Assembly: GCF_900240385.1 (NCBI RefSeq)
Contig: NZ_OEQH01000005.1
Coordinates: forward strand, 124,001 to 188,000
DNA length: 64,000 nt
Source: Clostridium minihomine
GTDB taxonomy: Bacteria > Bacillota > Clostridia > Oscillospirales > Acutalibacteraceae
Direction: 5' to 3'
Of this stretch, positions 53,007-61,778 are shown one piece after another. The translations under genes and the position numbers were made by a program. The notes under the pieces were generated by a model, which did not search any database, was not told the DNA's origin, and was given only the letters and a program-made list of their open reading frames with translations. Position 1 is the first letter of the stretch; each line of letters begins with the position of its first letter.

Positions 53007-53407
53007 TTCTCGCCGCCTCCTGCTATTTTTTTCGCACCATTCATGATTTGTGTGCTATAAATTGCCTTCATCCGCTCAAACCAAAATGCGCCGCGCTGCG
53101 GGTCATAGGGACGGGATTCAGCGGTATCGTAATATTGCTTTCGTGCATGTGGAGCTATCCAGCGTACAAGGCCGGAACCGGGCACCGTGCCAAGCTGTCC
53201 GGACTTAATCAGCATACTGGAGCGAATTGGAATAAGTGGGGTGGAGAGGCGCAGTACCTCACGGTCAACGTACTGCTGAGCACGAGAATATTGCCCCGGC
53301 CATTTGTTTTTAAAGCTACTACTCCACACGAGCTGAGCTTTACCCGCTTTTGTGACAATGATTTCCCCGCGCGGGGTTTTAATCTCGGGACCGTTATTGT
53401 CCGCCAT
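53003..53407 (-). CDS. Phage minor capsid/tail-completion protein (gp10-like)
   Basis: A 134-residue basic protein with KAQLVWSSSFKNKWPGQYSR and SGLVRWIAPHARKQYYDTAE, the pattern of the minor capsid/gp10-like family that completes the neck. One-base overlap with the preceding gene, 4-base overlap with the next. Confidence 0.8.
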   Translation of the reverse strand: MADNNGPEIKTPRGEIIVTKAGKAQLVWSSSFKNKWPGQYSRAQQYVDREVLRLSTPLIPIRSSMLIKSGQLGTVPGSGLVRWIAPHARKQYYDTAESRPYDPQRGAFWFERMKAIYSTQIMNGAKKIAGGGEK

Positions 53408-53799
53408 TACTTACCACCTACTTCCCAATGCGACAGACCGCCGCAGTCGAATGTTGCGACGCTCGTAATAGATGGCGCGTCGTAATTCTGTGTTAGCTCC
53501 GCTATAGATCCACCGGGCGCTGGAATAAACGGACAATCACCCTTGACCATGAAGTCCTTGGGCTTCGTCTGCATCGTCCATGCGCCCGCAGGGGCCGCCT
53601 GATACTCGGCGGGCAGCTTATATACCGCACCGCTGGAATCGACATCAAACGGGATGAGCACTCGAACAGAATCCACCGCAGACGAGCCAGTCTTGTTGAC
53701 GTTCTTCGCTTTAGTATCTTCCCAGAGAACGCCGCGCAGCACAGCACGGTTATACCCGGCCTTGGTGTAATTGTAGATTGTTACGGTGTGGGGAAACAT
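53407..53799 (-). CDS. Phage head-closure/minor capsid protein
   Basis: A 130-residue beta-rich protein (MFPHTVTIYNYTKAGYNRAV) with DSVRVLIPFDVDSSGAVY in the middle. Similar proteins are annotated putative minor capsid protein and act as the head-tail stopper. Part of a run of four overlapping head-tail genes. Confidence 0.78.
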   Translation of the reverse strand: MFPHTVTIYNYTKAGYNRAVLRGVLWEDTKAKNVNKTGSSAVDSVRVLIPFDVDSSGAVYKLPAEYQAAPAGAWTMQTKPKDFMVKGDCPFIPAPGGSIAELTQNYDAPSITSVATFDCGGLSHWEVGGK

Positions 53800-54155
53800 C
53801 TATCCACCCCCGCATACATAAGACCGGTACCGGCCAGATACATATCCACAGCTTGCGACAACCGGGTACGTTCATCCGCACCAAGGCTGTTCGGATTGAG
53901 ATAACTCACCGACCAACTGCCAACGCTTTCACTGGATTTCGCAGTACCAGAGCGCTCTTTTTCAAGCTGCTGGATCATTTCAGCAGCGGAGCAGGTGGCG
54001 TCCTTGACTTCTTCGCGGTCAGCGTCAGCCCTGCCGAACGTAATCGCCCGGACATAGGCCGATGCCTTAACCGCCAAGCCCGGGAAGTCAGCCTCACTGA
54101 CGGCGCTGCCGCGGTAGCTGTCCCGGTAATAAGCATAATCGGCATACGCCGCCAT
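53781..54155 (-). CDS. Phage head-tail connector protein
   Basis: A 124-residue helical protein (MAAYADYAYYRDSYRGSAVS, FGRADADREEVKDATCSAAE). It matches the Gp6/Gp15-type adaptor that sits below the portal. The start at 54155 has AAGGGAGGG just upstream, while the frame opening at 54254 lies inside the capsid gene. Overlaps the next gene by 19 bases. Confidence 0.8.
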   Translation of the reverse strand: MAAYADYAYYRDSYRGSAVSEADFPGLAVKASAYVRAITFGRADADREEVKDATCSAAEMIQQLEKERSGTAKSSESVGSWSVSYLNPNSLGADERTRLSQAVDMYLAGTGLMYAGVDRCFPTP

Positions 54156-54168
54156 AAAGAGCCCTCCC

Positions 54169-55206
54169 TTAACCGTTTGTGATGATTGACGCCATCGGAA
54201 TCGCTTTCGGGTCAAACTTGATCGACCAGTTTGCCGCGGCCGCGAGCTGCGCATCAGTGGGGGAACCAGAGAACCCGGAAGAGGGGGGCGTGAAGCTAAA
54301 GCCGTTCGGATGAAAGGTCTTGCGGGTGCGGGTATAAAGCGTGTCCTGACCGCCGTTTGTCTTGGGATCGCGGAATACTTCGGAGGGAACGTCCACGCGA
54401 GCAGGAGCTGTGCGGATCACGCCGGCGCCCAGCAGGTAGGTGGTGTACTTAATAAGGTCTTTGTTATCGCCACTGCCGCCGACCGGGGCTGTAGGAACGC
54501 CGTCGTCAACAATGACCGTGTAGCCATTCGCGGATGCAATAGCCAGGGGCCGCTGGATGCCGTTCGCGTCAGTCTGCTTCCAGAATTCCAGCACCTGCAG
54601 GTTTTCCAGTGTTTTGGCGACACTGGAGTGCATGATCGCAAGGCTGAACAGCGACTTGTTGTCACCCATGGCCTCCGTGGCCAAATCGTTCAAATCGGTC
54701 AGGCCAATTTTGTAAGGGGTGGCGGTAGTGGAGCCAAGATCCACAACATGGTTATCGTGCCATTTCTTTGCGCTCCCGGACGCGCCGGTCACCGAGAACA
54801 CGCCGGCCAAAATCTGCAGCAATCGGGTCTGATCCTGCTTCTGCCAATATCGAGCGATATTCCGGGTAATGTTGCCCATCGGGTCAGCGCCTGTCAGCTC
54901 GGCCACGAAGTTGCGGGCGGTGAAGCCTTTCGCGCGGCCAAAGACAACGCCAGACTGCGAATCGCCGCCAGTTTCGGCGGTGTTAATGTCAGTCTGGCCG
55001 TCGTAGTTATCAGGGTCACCGCTCAAGACGTTATAAAAGGGGATCGTGTAGAAATTACCGTCGTTCTGAATCATCGATGCGATCTGGGCATCTTCCACCA
55101 GGGCGCCACTTTGGAACATAGCGCTTTTTACGGGATCAGGAGCATCGCTCCAATCACGATTAAAGATTTCCTCATCGAAGGGGAATCCAAGAAAAGTACC
55201 AGGCAT
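54169..55206 (-). CDS. Phage major capsid protein
   Basis: A 345-residue coat protein of the HK97-like fold used with GP20-type scaffolds (MPGTFLGFPFDEEIFNRDWS, GFTARNFVAELTGADPMGNI, MAHSS-like loop LFSLAIMHSSVAKTLENLQV). No N-terminal delta domain, consistent with the separate scaffold gene upstream. AGGAGG precedes the ATG. In CmdTAC the capsid protein is the trigger of the defence, so this gene is relevant to the moron at 40,870. Confidence 0.92.
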   Translation of the reverse strand: MPGTFLGFPFDEEIFNRDWSDAPDPVKSAMFQSGALVEDAQIASMIQNDGNFYTIPFYNVLSGDPDNYDGQTDINTAETGGDSQSGVVFGRAKGFTARNFVAELTGADPMGNITRNIARYWQKQDQTRLLQILAGVFSVTGASGSAKKWHDNHVVDLGSTTATPYKIGLTDLNDLATEAMGDNKSLFSLAIMHSSVAKTLENLQVLEFWKQTDANGIQRPLAIASANGYTVIVDDGVPTAPVGGSGDNKDLIKYTTYLLGAGVIRTAPARVDVPSEVFRDPKTNGGQDTLYTRTRKTFHPNGFSFTPPSSGFSGSPTDAQLAAAANWSIKFDPKAIPMASIITNG

Positions 55207-55219
55207 GTGTTGTTACCTC

Positions 55220-55852
55220 CTATTTCTGTGTCAGCCCTTTGTAGATTTCGGGCTGCTCATTCTTAAATTTTACTTTTTCCATGTAGGACATTTTTGCAAA
55301 AGCTTCTTTTGTGACCTCCGGCAAGGGCGCGCCGGTGATCGGGTCAGTGAACTTCGGCGCTGGTTTATCGCTGGCAAACGCCGAAGGGTCGTCCGTTTTG
55401 GCCTGTGCCAGAACATCATCAAATCCAACCAGCTTTCCGGCATCCAGTTTCAGCTGCTTTTCTTTCAGCAGGGAGAGAAAAGCAGTCTTTGCAGCCTTGG
55501 ATGTAAACTTCACACCAGAAACAGCCACCAGTGCAGCGTCTTTGTAATCGCGTTCGGCGAGCTGCTTCTGGTGATCAGATTCAGCGGCTTCATATTTGGC
55601 TTTCCAATCGTTCGCAGCCTGCTGGATTTGTTCCACGTTCAGGCCCTTAAACTGCTCGATCTGCTGATTTGCAGCCTCCAGCTGAGTCTTGTAGTTGTCG
55701 CGGTCGGCTTCGAGAGATTGAAACTTGTCTTTGCCTACATAAGCGCCGCCCGCCAGATTTCCCAGCTTGATTTCCTTGTTTCCTTCCAGCTTTTTGACAA
55801 GCTGCTCATAAGTCAGCGCCTCTGAGCCAAAAACATCTTTCAAAAAATCCAT
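55220..55852 (-). CDS. Phage scaffolding protein (GP20 family minor structural protein)
   Basis: A 210-residue protein with a long coiled coil (YKTQLEAANQQIEQFKGLNV, EAAESDHQKQLAERDYKDAA) and the GP20 N-terminus MDFLKDVFGSEALTYEQLVK. It guides prohead assembly and is removed before packaging. The start is preceded by AAGAAAGGAA. Its gene follows a 195-base leader with several hairpins. Confidence 0.92.
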   Translation of the reverse strand: MDFLKDVFGSEALTYEQLVKKLEGNKEIKLGNLAGGAYVGKDKFQSLEADRDNYKTQLEAANQQIEQFKGLNVEQIQQAANDWKAKYEAAESDHQKQLAERDYKDAALVAVSGVKFTSKAAKTAFLSLLKEKQLKLDAGKLVGFDDVLAQAKTDDPSAFASDKPAPKFTDPITGAPLPEVTKEAFAKMSYMEKVKFKNEQPEIYKGLTQK

Positions 55853-55975
55853 CGTATTCCTTTCTTCGGCAGGGATTTAATTTATAAAACCGCAGCCACT
55901 CTGCGCTGTGCCTATCCTGCATTTAAAGCCCGGCAGGCAAGGGCAAATTTTAAGCATAAGAAATAAGCCTTTTAC

Positions 55976-56011
55976 CGTCCTGCTCAGGACGTGCGCGTAA
56001 CCCTGCGCCGG
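55976..56011 (-). other. Structured leader upstream of the scaffold/capsid genes
   Basis: The gap 55853-56047 has no credible gene. It holds a perfect palindrome CGTCCTG-CT-CAGGACG (55976-55991), a GCGC/GCGC stem-loop right next to it and further GC-rich dyads. It may be the 5' leader of a capsid transcript starting after the terminator at 56048. Confidence 0.4.
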
Positions 56012-56047
56012 GAGACAGGGGATCACCGCCTTAAAATGGGTATAAGA

Positions 56048-56077
56048 AAACCACCGACACAAGCGTGAAGGTGGTTT
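56048..56077 (-). terminator. Terminator inside the morphogenesis region, after the 74-residue gene
   Basis: AAACCACC pairs with GGTGGTTT around 14 bases, with TTTTCTT following on the minus strand. It separates the packaging/portal/MuF block from scaffold and capsid. Confidence 0.6.
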
Positions 56078-56300
56078 ATGCAAGTTCAATTTTGTCTGCG
56101 ATTTGGTTCAACGAGAATCCATCGTAAATCGGATCTGACATTAAAGCGTCTATGCTGTCATATTCCTTGCCGATGTTCCCAAACCCGACTTCAAATTTGT
56201 GTTCGTTCCAAGGATTGATGCAACCACTTTTGCCGTGATAGAAGAACACGACATCATCGGTGAACTGCAGGATCAAATCTTTTATTTTATTACTTGTCAT
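56076..56300 (-). CDS. Small acidic phage protein, possible immunity partner of the MuF C-terminal domain
   Basis: A 74-residue acidic protein (MTSNKIKDLILQFTDDVVFF, YHGKSGCINPWNEHKFEVGF, SDPIYDGFSLNQIADKIELA). It begins within the stop of the MuF gene (4-base overlap) and ends at a terminator. Small acidic proteins in this spot are often cognate immunity proteins of MuF effector domains. I recognise the general pattern, but the pairing is inference. Confidence 0.6.
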   Translation of the reverse strand: MTSNKIKDLILQFTDDVVFFYHGKSGCINPWNEHKFEVGFGNIGKEYDSIDALMSDPIYDGFSLNQIADKIELA

Positions 56301-57850
56301 AAAATATCGCCGCTCTCCTTCCTTTCATCTGGGGTCAGTTCTCGTGTTGTTCGATTCGGCCTTTTTTGCCCTTCGATCCAGACGTAATCGTGAGCATGTT
56401 CTCCGTGCTGGCCATATGGATGTTTAACAAGGCTGCTGTGTGGCCCGGAATGGGTTTGCCTTTCCAAGCGCGAATCGGGGCCATAAAACGTGCGGTCGAT
56501 TTGGGGAGATCCGCCCCGATTAGTCTTACTGGTTTCAATCACAGCATATGGCTTGTATTTTCGAGGAATTGAATCGTGGTCTCTGATTTTCCAGTCATCT
56601 GTCACAACAACGGTCCCATCTTTATTATACCGGTATCCAGAATATTTATCAACGAATTTCTTGTTGGCATGAACGGCTTTCTGTGCCTGGCTACGACCAA
56701 ACCCCAGTACCTGTTCACGCTCTCCTTGCCGGAGCATACCGGTCTGAGCAAGAAAATCATCCAGCTGTGATTTTTGGTGAGATAACTTCACAGAGGTGGC
56801 TTGAAATTGCTCAGTCAAGGCATTTCGAAGTTCCTCACTATCAGTGGCTTTAATTCCGGCATCATACCCGGCCAGTTCACGCTTTGTGGCTCTGATCTGG
56901 CGTTCTGCGGCCCGCTGCATTTGGGTGGCGTCGTAATACTTAATGGTTTCGCCGTTGTACTGCACGGTCTGATTTTCGTATTCCTGGAGCTTTTTGCGCG
57001 GATAAGCGGAAGAGGACAGCCCCTCAAAGAACGGGAAGAAACTGTGCCGACAGTTCCAACCACACAATCCGGCACCACTGCCATACCCCGTGGATTTTTT
57101 GAAATCGGGGTAATCTTTACTTCCTCCGATGCGACTGAACACCTTGCCCTGCCACAGTTGATGCGAAGGGCGGGCGCCTGGATGTGCTGTCGTTTCAACC
57201 AAATCGCAGCCCATATCATCAGCGTAGCGCTCGGAAATCTTCCCGACTGTCTGAGTAACCCCAGTTAGCGTTGCCCGACGTATCGCTACGTCCAGCTTGT
57301 CGCGGTGGCCGGTGGGGTATAAGACTTCTGTCCCCGATTCCGCCGCAGAGCGTACAGCATTTCGGATAGCGGTTACATAATCAAAAGCGCCGCTCTCCAC
57401 CTGCATTTCTGCAAGGGTAACGGCGTTTATATAGGTCTGCTGTGAGGCAACAGCAGTAGTCATGGAGAGATTCCGCAGGTGGCCGGAGGTTTTTTGCATC
57501 CCGGCTTGTAAAATCTGCATAGCACCCAGCGATTGCCGCAAAGGCGGGGGAGATAGTCCGGCAGCTTGATAGATGCCCCGGTCAATTTCCACGGCCTGAA
57601 CACCGGCGTCCTCAAATAGTGCTTTGACTTGCTGATCGCTGGCGTCAGTCATCTGCGACACGGAGTGGATAATATCATCAAGCAACATGCCGGATTCCTG
57701 CAAACGCTGAATTTGCCAGTCTGCAGTAGCAGAAACGCCTCCTGTCTTGACCAAGCGGCGCACAATATCGCGAGTAATGGTTTCATCCAGTTTACTATAG
57801 AGTTCCAGCAGGTCATCCGCTGCGTAATCAAAGTAATCGGGTGGCAGCAT
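56297..57850 (-). CDS. Phage minor capsid protein 2/MuF-like head morphogenesis protein with C-terminal effector-like domain
   Basis: A 517-residue protein. Residues ~1-300 match the phage minor capsid 2 family (LPPDYFDYAADDLLELYSKL; GLSPPPLRQSLGAMQILQAG; TAHPGARPSHQLWQGKVFSR; GLCGWNCRHSFFPFFEGLSS), a SPP1 gp7-like protein that enters with DNA. The C-terminal ~110 residues are distinct: DGTVVVTDDWKIRDHDSIPR, then HSGPHSSLVKHPYGQHGEHA with clustered His, ending RTTRELTPDERKESGDIL. That His-rich tail looks like a toxin or nuclease module attached to MuF, followed by a small acidic gene. It overlaps the portal stop by one base. Confidence 0.88.
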   Translation of the reverse strand: MLPPDYFDYAADDLLELYSKLDETITRDIVRRLVKTGGVSATADWQIQRLQESGMLLDDIIHSVSQMTDASDQQVKALFEDAGVQAVEIDRGIYQAAGLSPPPLRQSLGAMQILQAGMQKTSGHLRNLSMTTAVASQQTYINAVTLAEMQVESGAFDYVTAIRNAVRSAAESGTEVLYPTGHRDKLDVAIRRATLTGVTQTVGKISERYADDMGCDLVETTAHPGARPSHQLWQGKVFSRIGGSKDYPDFKKSTGYGSGAGLCGWNCRHSFFPFFEGLSSSAYPRKKLQEYENQTVQYNGETIKYYDATQMQRAAERQIRATKRELAGYDAGIKATDSEELRNALTEQFQATSVKLSHQKSQLDDFLAQTGMLRQGEREQVLGFGRSQAQKAVHANKKFVDKYSGYRYNKDGTVVVTDDWKIRDHDSIPRKYKPYAVIETSKTNRGGSPQIDRTFYGPDSRLERQTHSGPHSSLVKHPYGQHGEHAHDYVWIEGQKRPNRTTRELTPDERKESGDIL

Positions 57851-59250
57851 CAGGCATCACCGCCTCGGAAACCGAACGGATTGCTGAGATCCGCACTCTG
57901 CTGTGCCTCCGCAACAAGCACCTTGGCCTCTTCCTCGGTGTACCCCTCGTAATCAACGAGATACTTCCACTTTGGTATCACATTTGCAATCACCATTTGC
58001 CACGCTCTGGCGCGGTCCTCAGAAACATTGACGGACAAATCGCGCATAGAGTAGGTTTCTTGATATGTTCCCGGCGGAGCTAATCCGTAAAGCGTAGCAT
58101 AGGCGTCCAGTGCATAGGTCAAACCGCTCAGCGCAGCTTTTAATGCTTTTTGGATATCCGTTGCTGTGGAAACGGTGCGCTGCTGGTCTGCTTCAACCTG
58201 TGTGGCCGTGACCATACCGGTTTTCTCGTCAAAACTGAAATAACCGTTCGAGAACCCGCATTGATTCCCGGCGATATTAAGGAAAGTTTGCATACTTTGG
58301 CGGTATTCAACTATACGAATCTGCGGATTAAATTCGTGATATGTGTTCTTTTCGTCAACACCGTATTCAAGTCCTTGAATCAGGTTGGGAACAGGATTGT
58401 TTACCACATTGCCTTTGTTGTCGCGCCGCAGAATCTTATCAGACACAAACACCTTGCGGTCGGCGGTCTTGATTTCCTTACGCAGACCACGGGCGGTGAA
58501 ATCGATATCTTGAATCGTATCAATTGCTTTGGAAAAGATGGAGCAGCCGAGGGGGGAAGAGCTGTCAACCTGATTCGCCCAGGGCATTTTCAAATACGAG
58601 AACAAGGAGCGCTCAAGATTGTCTATACTCACTTCCGGTTGAATGTTTTCCCACTCACGTACAGCTGCCAAGGACACAGGGCGGCCAATGGTATTCGGGC
58701 TGTCGCTGACAAACGCCTTATTGCTGATTTTGTAGGTGCTACCCTCGAAACGTTGATACTCAAATCTTGTGTAGTACTGATCACCAAGCTGTTTCGCGGA
58801 TGGGAAAATAGCGCCGGTAATATCGCCGTTACTATCCAAGTCCACGGGAATAAACTCACCTTGTTTTATATAGTCCACGCCACCGCCGTTTGGTTTGAGG
58901 ATCATACCACCCATGGCGCAGGCATATTCCAGCTGTGTGCGGATTTTATCCTGCAGCTTCGACATGCGCTTTTGCAGATAGTCAGCTCGGGCGGACCCGG
59001 TAATCTCAAAGGTGAGCTCAATTGTTGCCAGCCGGGCGGCCTCACTGGACACGATGGCGGCAAATTGCGCCGAACGCATTTCCGGGTCATCGTCCAACCA
59101 ACAAGCGCGGCCCTCGTATATGTTCTTCCAGCTCTCTATAGCCCCCATCATCACAGAGGATGCAGCGGGCTGAACATTGAAGATTGCGTATACCTCTTGC
59201 GGAGAAAACACGTTACGAAACACCCCCTTAATCCAATTGAAAAATCCCAC
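57850..59250 (-). CDS. Phage portal protein (SPP1 Gp6 family)
   Basis: A 466-residue portal, the dodecameric ring for DNA packaging and exit. Family blocks: MGFFNWIKGVFRNVFSPQEV, YEGRACWLDDDPEMRSAQFA, SFDEKTGMVTATQVEADQQR and a C-terminal acidic helix. In place between TerL and MuF. A gap of 12 bases separates it from the small gene upstream. Confidence 0.93.
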   Translation of the reverse strand: MGFFNWIKGVFRNVFSPQEVYAIFNVQPAASSVMMGAIESWKNIYEGRACWLDDDPEMRSAQFAAIVSSEAARLATIELTFEITGSARADYLQKRMSKLQDKIRTQLEYACAMGGMILKPNGGGVDYIKQGEFIPVDLDSNGDITGAIFPSAKQLGDQYYTRFEYQRFEGSTYKISNKAFVSDSPNTIGRPVSLAAVREWENIQPEVSIDNLERSLFSYLKMPWANQVDSSSPLGCSIFSKAIDTIQDIDFTARGLRKEIKTADRKVFVSDKILRRDNKGNVVNNPVPNLIQGLEYGVDEKNTYHEFNPQIRIVEYRQSMQTFLNIAGNQCGFSNGYFSFDEKTGMVTATQVEADQQRTVSTATDIQKALKAALSGLTYALDAYATLYGLAPPGTYQETYSMRDLSVNVSEDRARAWQMVIANVIPKWKYLVDYEGYTEEEAKVLVAEAQQSADLSNPFGFRGGDA

Positions 59251-59262
59251 GGTATCACATCC

Positions 59263-59544
59263 TTAGTCTTCGTCCTCGGCTTCTGAATCTGTAAAATACC
59301 GGTCTTTGTTATTGAGAATCATTTGGTCAATGCAGTCATACCGGATATGCGTTTCAGCGGTCGCTTTATCTTGTAGGTCCATGTTCCAATACCCCGTAAA
59401 TACTTCCCGGTCTTCGAGAATAGCAACAACCGCCAAACCTTTTACCTTTTCCTCACCAAGAGCATCGATTGTTTCGGTTAAGAAAGGCAGATATTCGTTT
59501 TGTTTGTTCACGCTTAAAATAACTGTCTTTTTATTCCCGTCCAT
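59263..59544 (-). CDS. Small conserved phage protein between terminase and portal
   Basis: A 93-residue acidic protein (MDGNKKTVILSVNKQNEYLP; FTGYWNMDLQDKATAETHIR; ending DSEAEDED). It has an alpha/beta pattern and overlaps terL by 14 bases. The family is seen next to terL in clostridial phages (from memory) and has no known function. Confidence 0.7.
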   Translation of the reverse strand: MDGNKKTVILSVNKQNEYLPFLTETIDALGEEKVKGLAVVAILEDREVFTGYWNMDLQDKATAETHIRYDCIDQMILNNKDRYFTDSEAEDED

Positions 59545-60868
59545 TCCATTGCTCCCATCTGAGTTCGTTTCGCAAAATTGTGTTTACGAAGTAGCGCACA
59601 TCGTCCATTGCGTGGTCATATTCTTTTATGACTGCGTCCTCGTGGTTTTTAGGGTCCCAAGAGTACGCCCCAAACTCTCGGATGCAATCCTCGCAACACT
59701 CGCATATTTGAATCTTACCAGCTAAAAGCAAAGTGGACACCGCCGCGATACCGGGAACAACGTCATTTCTTGCTTTGTCGACTGAAAAACGGCCATGACG
59801 ATAAACTGTTTCAATGAAGCTGCTGGCAGAGGGGTCGACGACTACACGCTCTATGTAGTTTTCACCGGCCAGCTTTTCAACCTCTGCATAATGTTCCTCG
59901 TCAGTGCGTTGCTGCTTTGTTTTGCGGCCATCGTGGTAATACTCGGCTACACGCGTTGCCACCCCGTCACGCAAGCACCACAGCCCAGCAGAGAAAGGGT
60001 TTTGTATTCCATAGTCAATGGATATCCAATAGCGGCCAGTACCAAGAAATTCCGGTACGACGTGCCTGTCACGGTCAAACATGGGGTAGACAAGTCCCTC
60101 GGCCAAACACCACAAACCCAGTATAAACCGTTTATAAAACACCCCGACATACTGCCTGCGGTAACGCTCTTTGATTTCCTCTGATAGCGATAGGTTATCT
60201 TCCATGGTAAAATGCAGGTACAAAATTTTGCGGGTCCTGCACCTTTTAATCCAATTGGTATAAAACCAATGTTGCGGGCCTTGCGGATTGCAGTTAAACC
60301 AAAACTTTGAGCCGGTCACAGAGCAACGCGCCGTCGCTTGGTTTACAAACGATTCTGGCATTAGGGCAACTTCGTCGAATAGGACTCCTGCCAAAGTGAT
60401 ACCCTGTATTAAATCCTGCGACCTCTCGTCCTTACCGCCAAACTGGTAAAAATAGTTGATTATATTGCCCCTGCGGACAACCATAAGGTTTTCAGACCGA
60501 CGGTCTTGCACCTTATATCCTCGCGATTTTAGCATCAGTTTAAGCCAAAACATAACGTTTCGGCGTAAGCTGCCTATTGTCTTACCAGCGATAGCAAAGT
60601 TTTGACCGTCAAAGGTTTCCGTAGCCCACATAACAAACGACAAGGACATGCAGACCGTTTTACCGGAACGGATGGAACCATCGGCTATGATACCCTCTGA
60701 ATCCTTTACAGGGCTGCTGGGGCACCACCAAGTAAGTACCATCTTTTGCTTTATCGAAAACGGCTTGAATTGAAAAAAACCTTGACTTACCTGCTGCCGT
60801 AGTTTGACAACGTTATCAGACAAAGATTTTTTCAGCTTTGCAATACCCTCGTCAATCTTCGTCCACAT
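59531..60868 (-). CDS. terL: Phage terminase large subunit (PBSX family)
   Basis: A 445-residue packaging motor. The ATPase domain has the Walker A-like DGSIRSGKTVCMSLSF and Walker B GVLFDEVALMP. The C-terminal RNase H-like nuclease has acidic residues in SIDYGIQNPFSAGLWC, VVDPSASSFIETVYRHG and AYSWDPKNHEDAVIKEYDHA. The start at 60868 has GGAGGG upstream and gives MWTKIDEGIAKLKK; the frame opening at 60901 overlaps terS more. PBSX-type terminases are mostly linked to headful (pac) packaging. Confidence 0.94.
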   Translation of the reverse strand: MWTKIDEGIAKLKKSLSDNVVKLRQQVSQGFFQFKPFSIKQKMVLTWWCPSSPVKDSEGIIADGSIRSGKTVCMSLSFVMWATETFDGQNFAIAGKTIGSLRRNVMFWLKLMLKSRGYKVQDRRSENLMVVRRGNIINYFYQFGGKDERSQDLIQGITLAGVLFDEVALMPESFVNQATARCSVTGSKFWFNCNPQGPQHWFYTNWIKRCRTRKILYLHFTMEDNLSLSEEIKERYRRQYVGVFYKRFILGLWCLAEGLVYPMFDRDRHVVPEFLGTGRYWISIDYGIQNPFSAGLWCLRDGVATRVAEYYHDGRKTKQQRTDEEHYAEVEKLAGENYIERVVVDPSASSFIETVYRHGRFSVDKARNDVVPGIAAVSTLLLAGKIQICECCEDCIREFGAYSWDPKNHEDAVIKEYDHAMDDVRYFVNTILRNELRWEQWNGRE

Positions 60869-61778
60869 CCGGCGCCCTCCAATCGGGGTTTGAATTATCA
60901 CCGTCTACCCATATTGATTCAGCTTGACTATCCATTGCAGATTTAAACCCATCATCCGGTATGGTCTGTTCGCCGGTGTCCTTTATAGAGGATTGTGCTT
61001 TCAGTAGGTCGATTTCCAACTTACGTTGGTCATATTCACGGCGGTGACGGTCAGCTGGGTGAGCCTCAAAGTATTTGCCCAACCAATCCAGCGCTTTCAT
61101 ACGGTCAGCTAATTTGACGCTGGCCCCGTCCTTACCTTGCTTAACCTCGGACAGCAAGGTACCGTCAATCTCGGTAGACTCCTTAAAGCGTACCTCGTTG
61201 ATTTCTTTGGTCAGCGTGACCTTTGCGTCGCTGCCCTCAATGGGTACTTGGATAGGCCCGAACGGCCCCATAACAGGGACCCAAGCCCGGCCAAACTCCA
61301 AAAAATCTGTAATGTCAGCGAAAGCAACGTGCATGTACTTTTCCACAACATCGTCAACAGAAGCGAGTAGGGTAGAGGAGCGAATTTCTTTAAGCCGGGT
61401 GATTTCGTTGCGAACTCTATCATTACCTAGCAATCTTGTTCCATTTGACAATGCTGATTCATAGCTACACCCATACGCTTTTTTATACGACATCGTTGCA
61501 TTAAACGTTTTGGAGTAAAACAAGCAGAACGCCTTTTGCGCATCAGTGAGTTCGTTGTTATCTTCAACGGCCTTTGTGGCTTTAATATCTGCAAGTGTTG
61601 CGTTGCAACGCTCTTTTGCAACGTTGCGTTGCGTTGCAGCGTTATCACCCCAGCCCCCACGGCTTTTCCAACTGCGTACCGTACCGGGGGATACTCCTAA
61701 TAGCTCGGCTATCTCAGACGGTGTTTTGCCCTCTTGATAAAGGGTTTTTGCTTGTTCCATTAATTCTGCTCTCGACAC
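60852..61778 (-). CDS. terS: Phage terminase small subunit
   Basis: A 308-residue DNA-recognition subunit. The N-terminal HTH (MEQAKTLYQEGKTPSEIAEL; SPGTVRSWKSRGGW) is followed by the Terminase_2 domain (LTDAQKAFCLFYSKTFNATM, SYKKAYGCSYESALSNGTRL) and an acidic C-terminal tail. The start GTG at 61778 (V-S-R-A-E-L-M) has GAGG 6 bases upstream; the GTG at 61790 is also possible. The gene contains repeated CGTTGC motifs that could be its own pac site. Confidence 0.9.
   Translation of the reverse strand: MSRAELMEQAKTLYQEGKTPSEIAELLGVSPGTVRSWKSRGGWGDNAATQRNVAKERCNATLADIKATKAVEDNNELTDAQKAFCLFYSKTFNATMSYKKAYGCSYESALSNGTRLLGNDRVRNEITRLKEIRSSTLLASVDDVVEKYMHVAFADITDFLEFGRAWVPVMGPFGPIQVPIEGSDAKVTLTKEINEVRFKESTEIDGTLLSEVKQGKDGASVKLADRMKALDWLGKYFEAHPADRHRREYDQRKLEIDLLKAQSSIKDTGEQTIPDDGFKSAMDSQAESIWVDGDNSNPDWRAPDVDED
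61597..61643. repeat. CGTTGC repeat cluster inside terS (possible pac site)
   Basis: Within 47 bases there are five or so overlapping GTTGC/GCAAC units, including the palindromes CGTTGCAACG and GCAACGTTGC. In headful phages the recognition site commonly lies inside terS. The translated stretch (AATQRNVAKERCNATL) is not itself a repeat, so the pattern is not forced by the protein. Confidence 0.4.

Noticed and set aside
55877-56089. Minus-strand 70-codon frame in the scaffold leader
   Set aside because: No ribosome site, crosses the terminator, and composition follows the hairpins rather than a protein.
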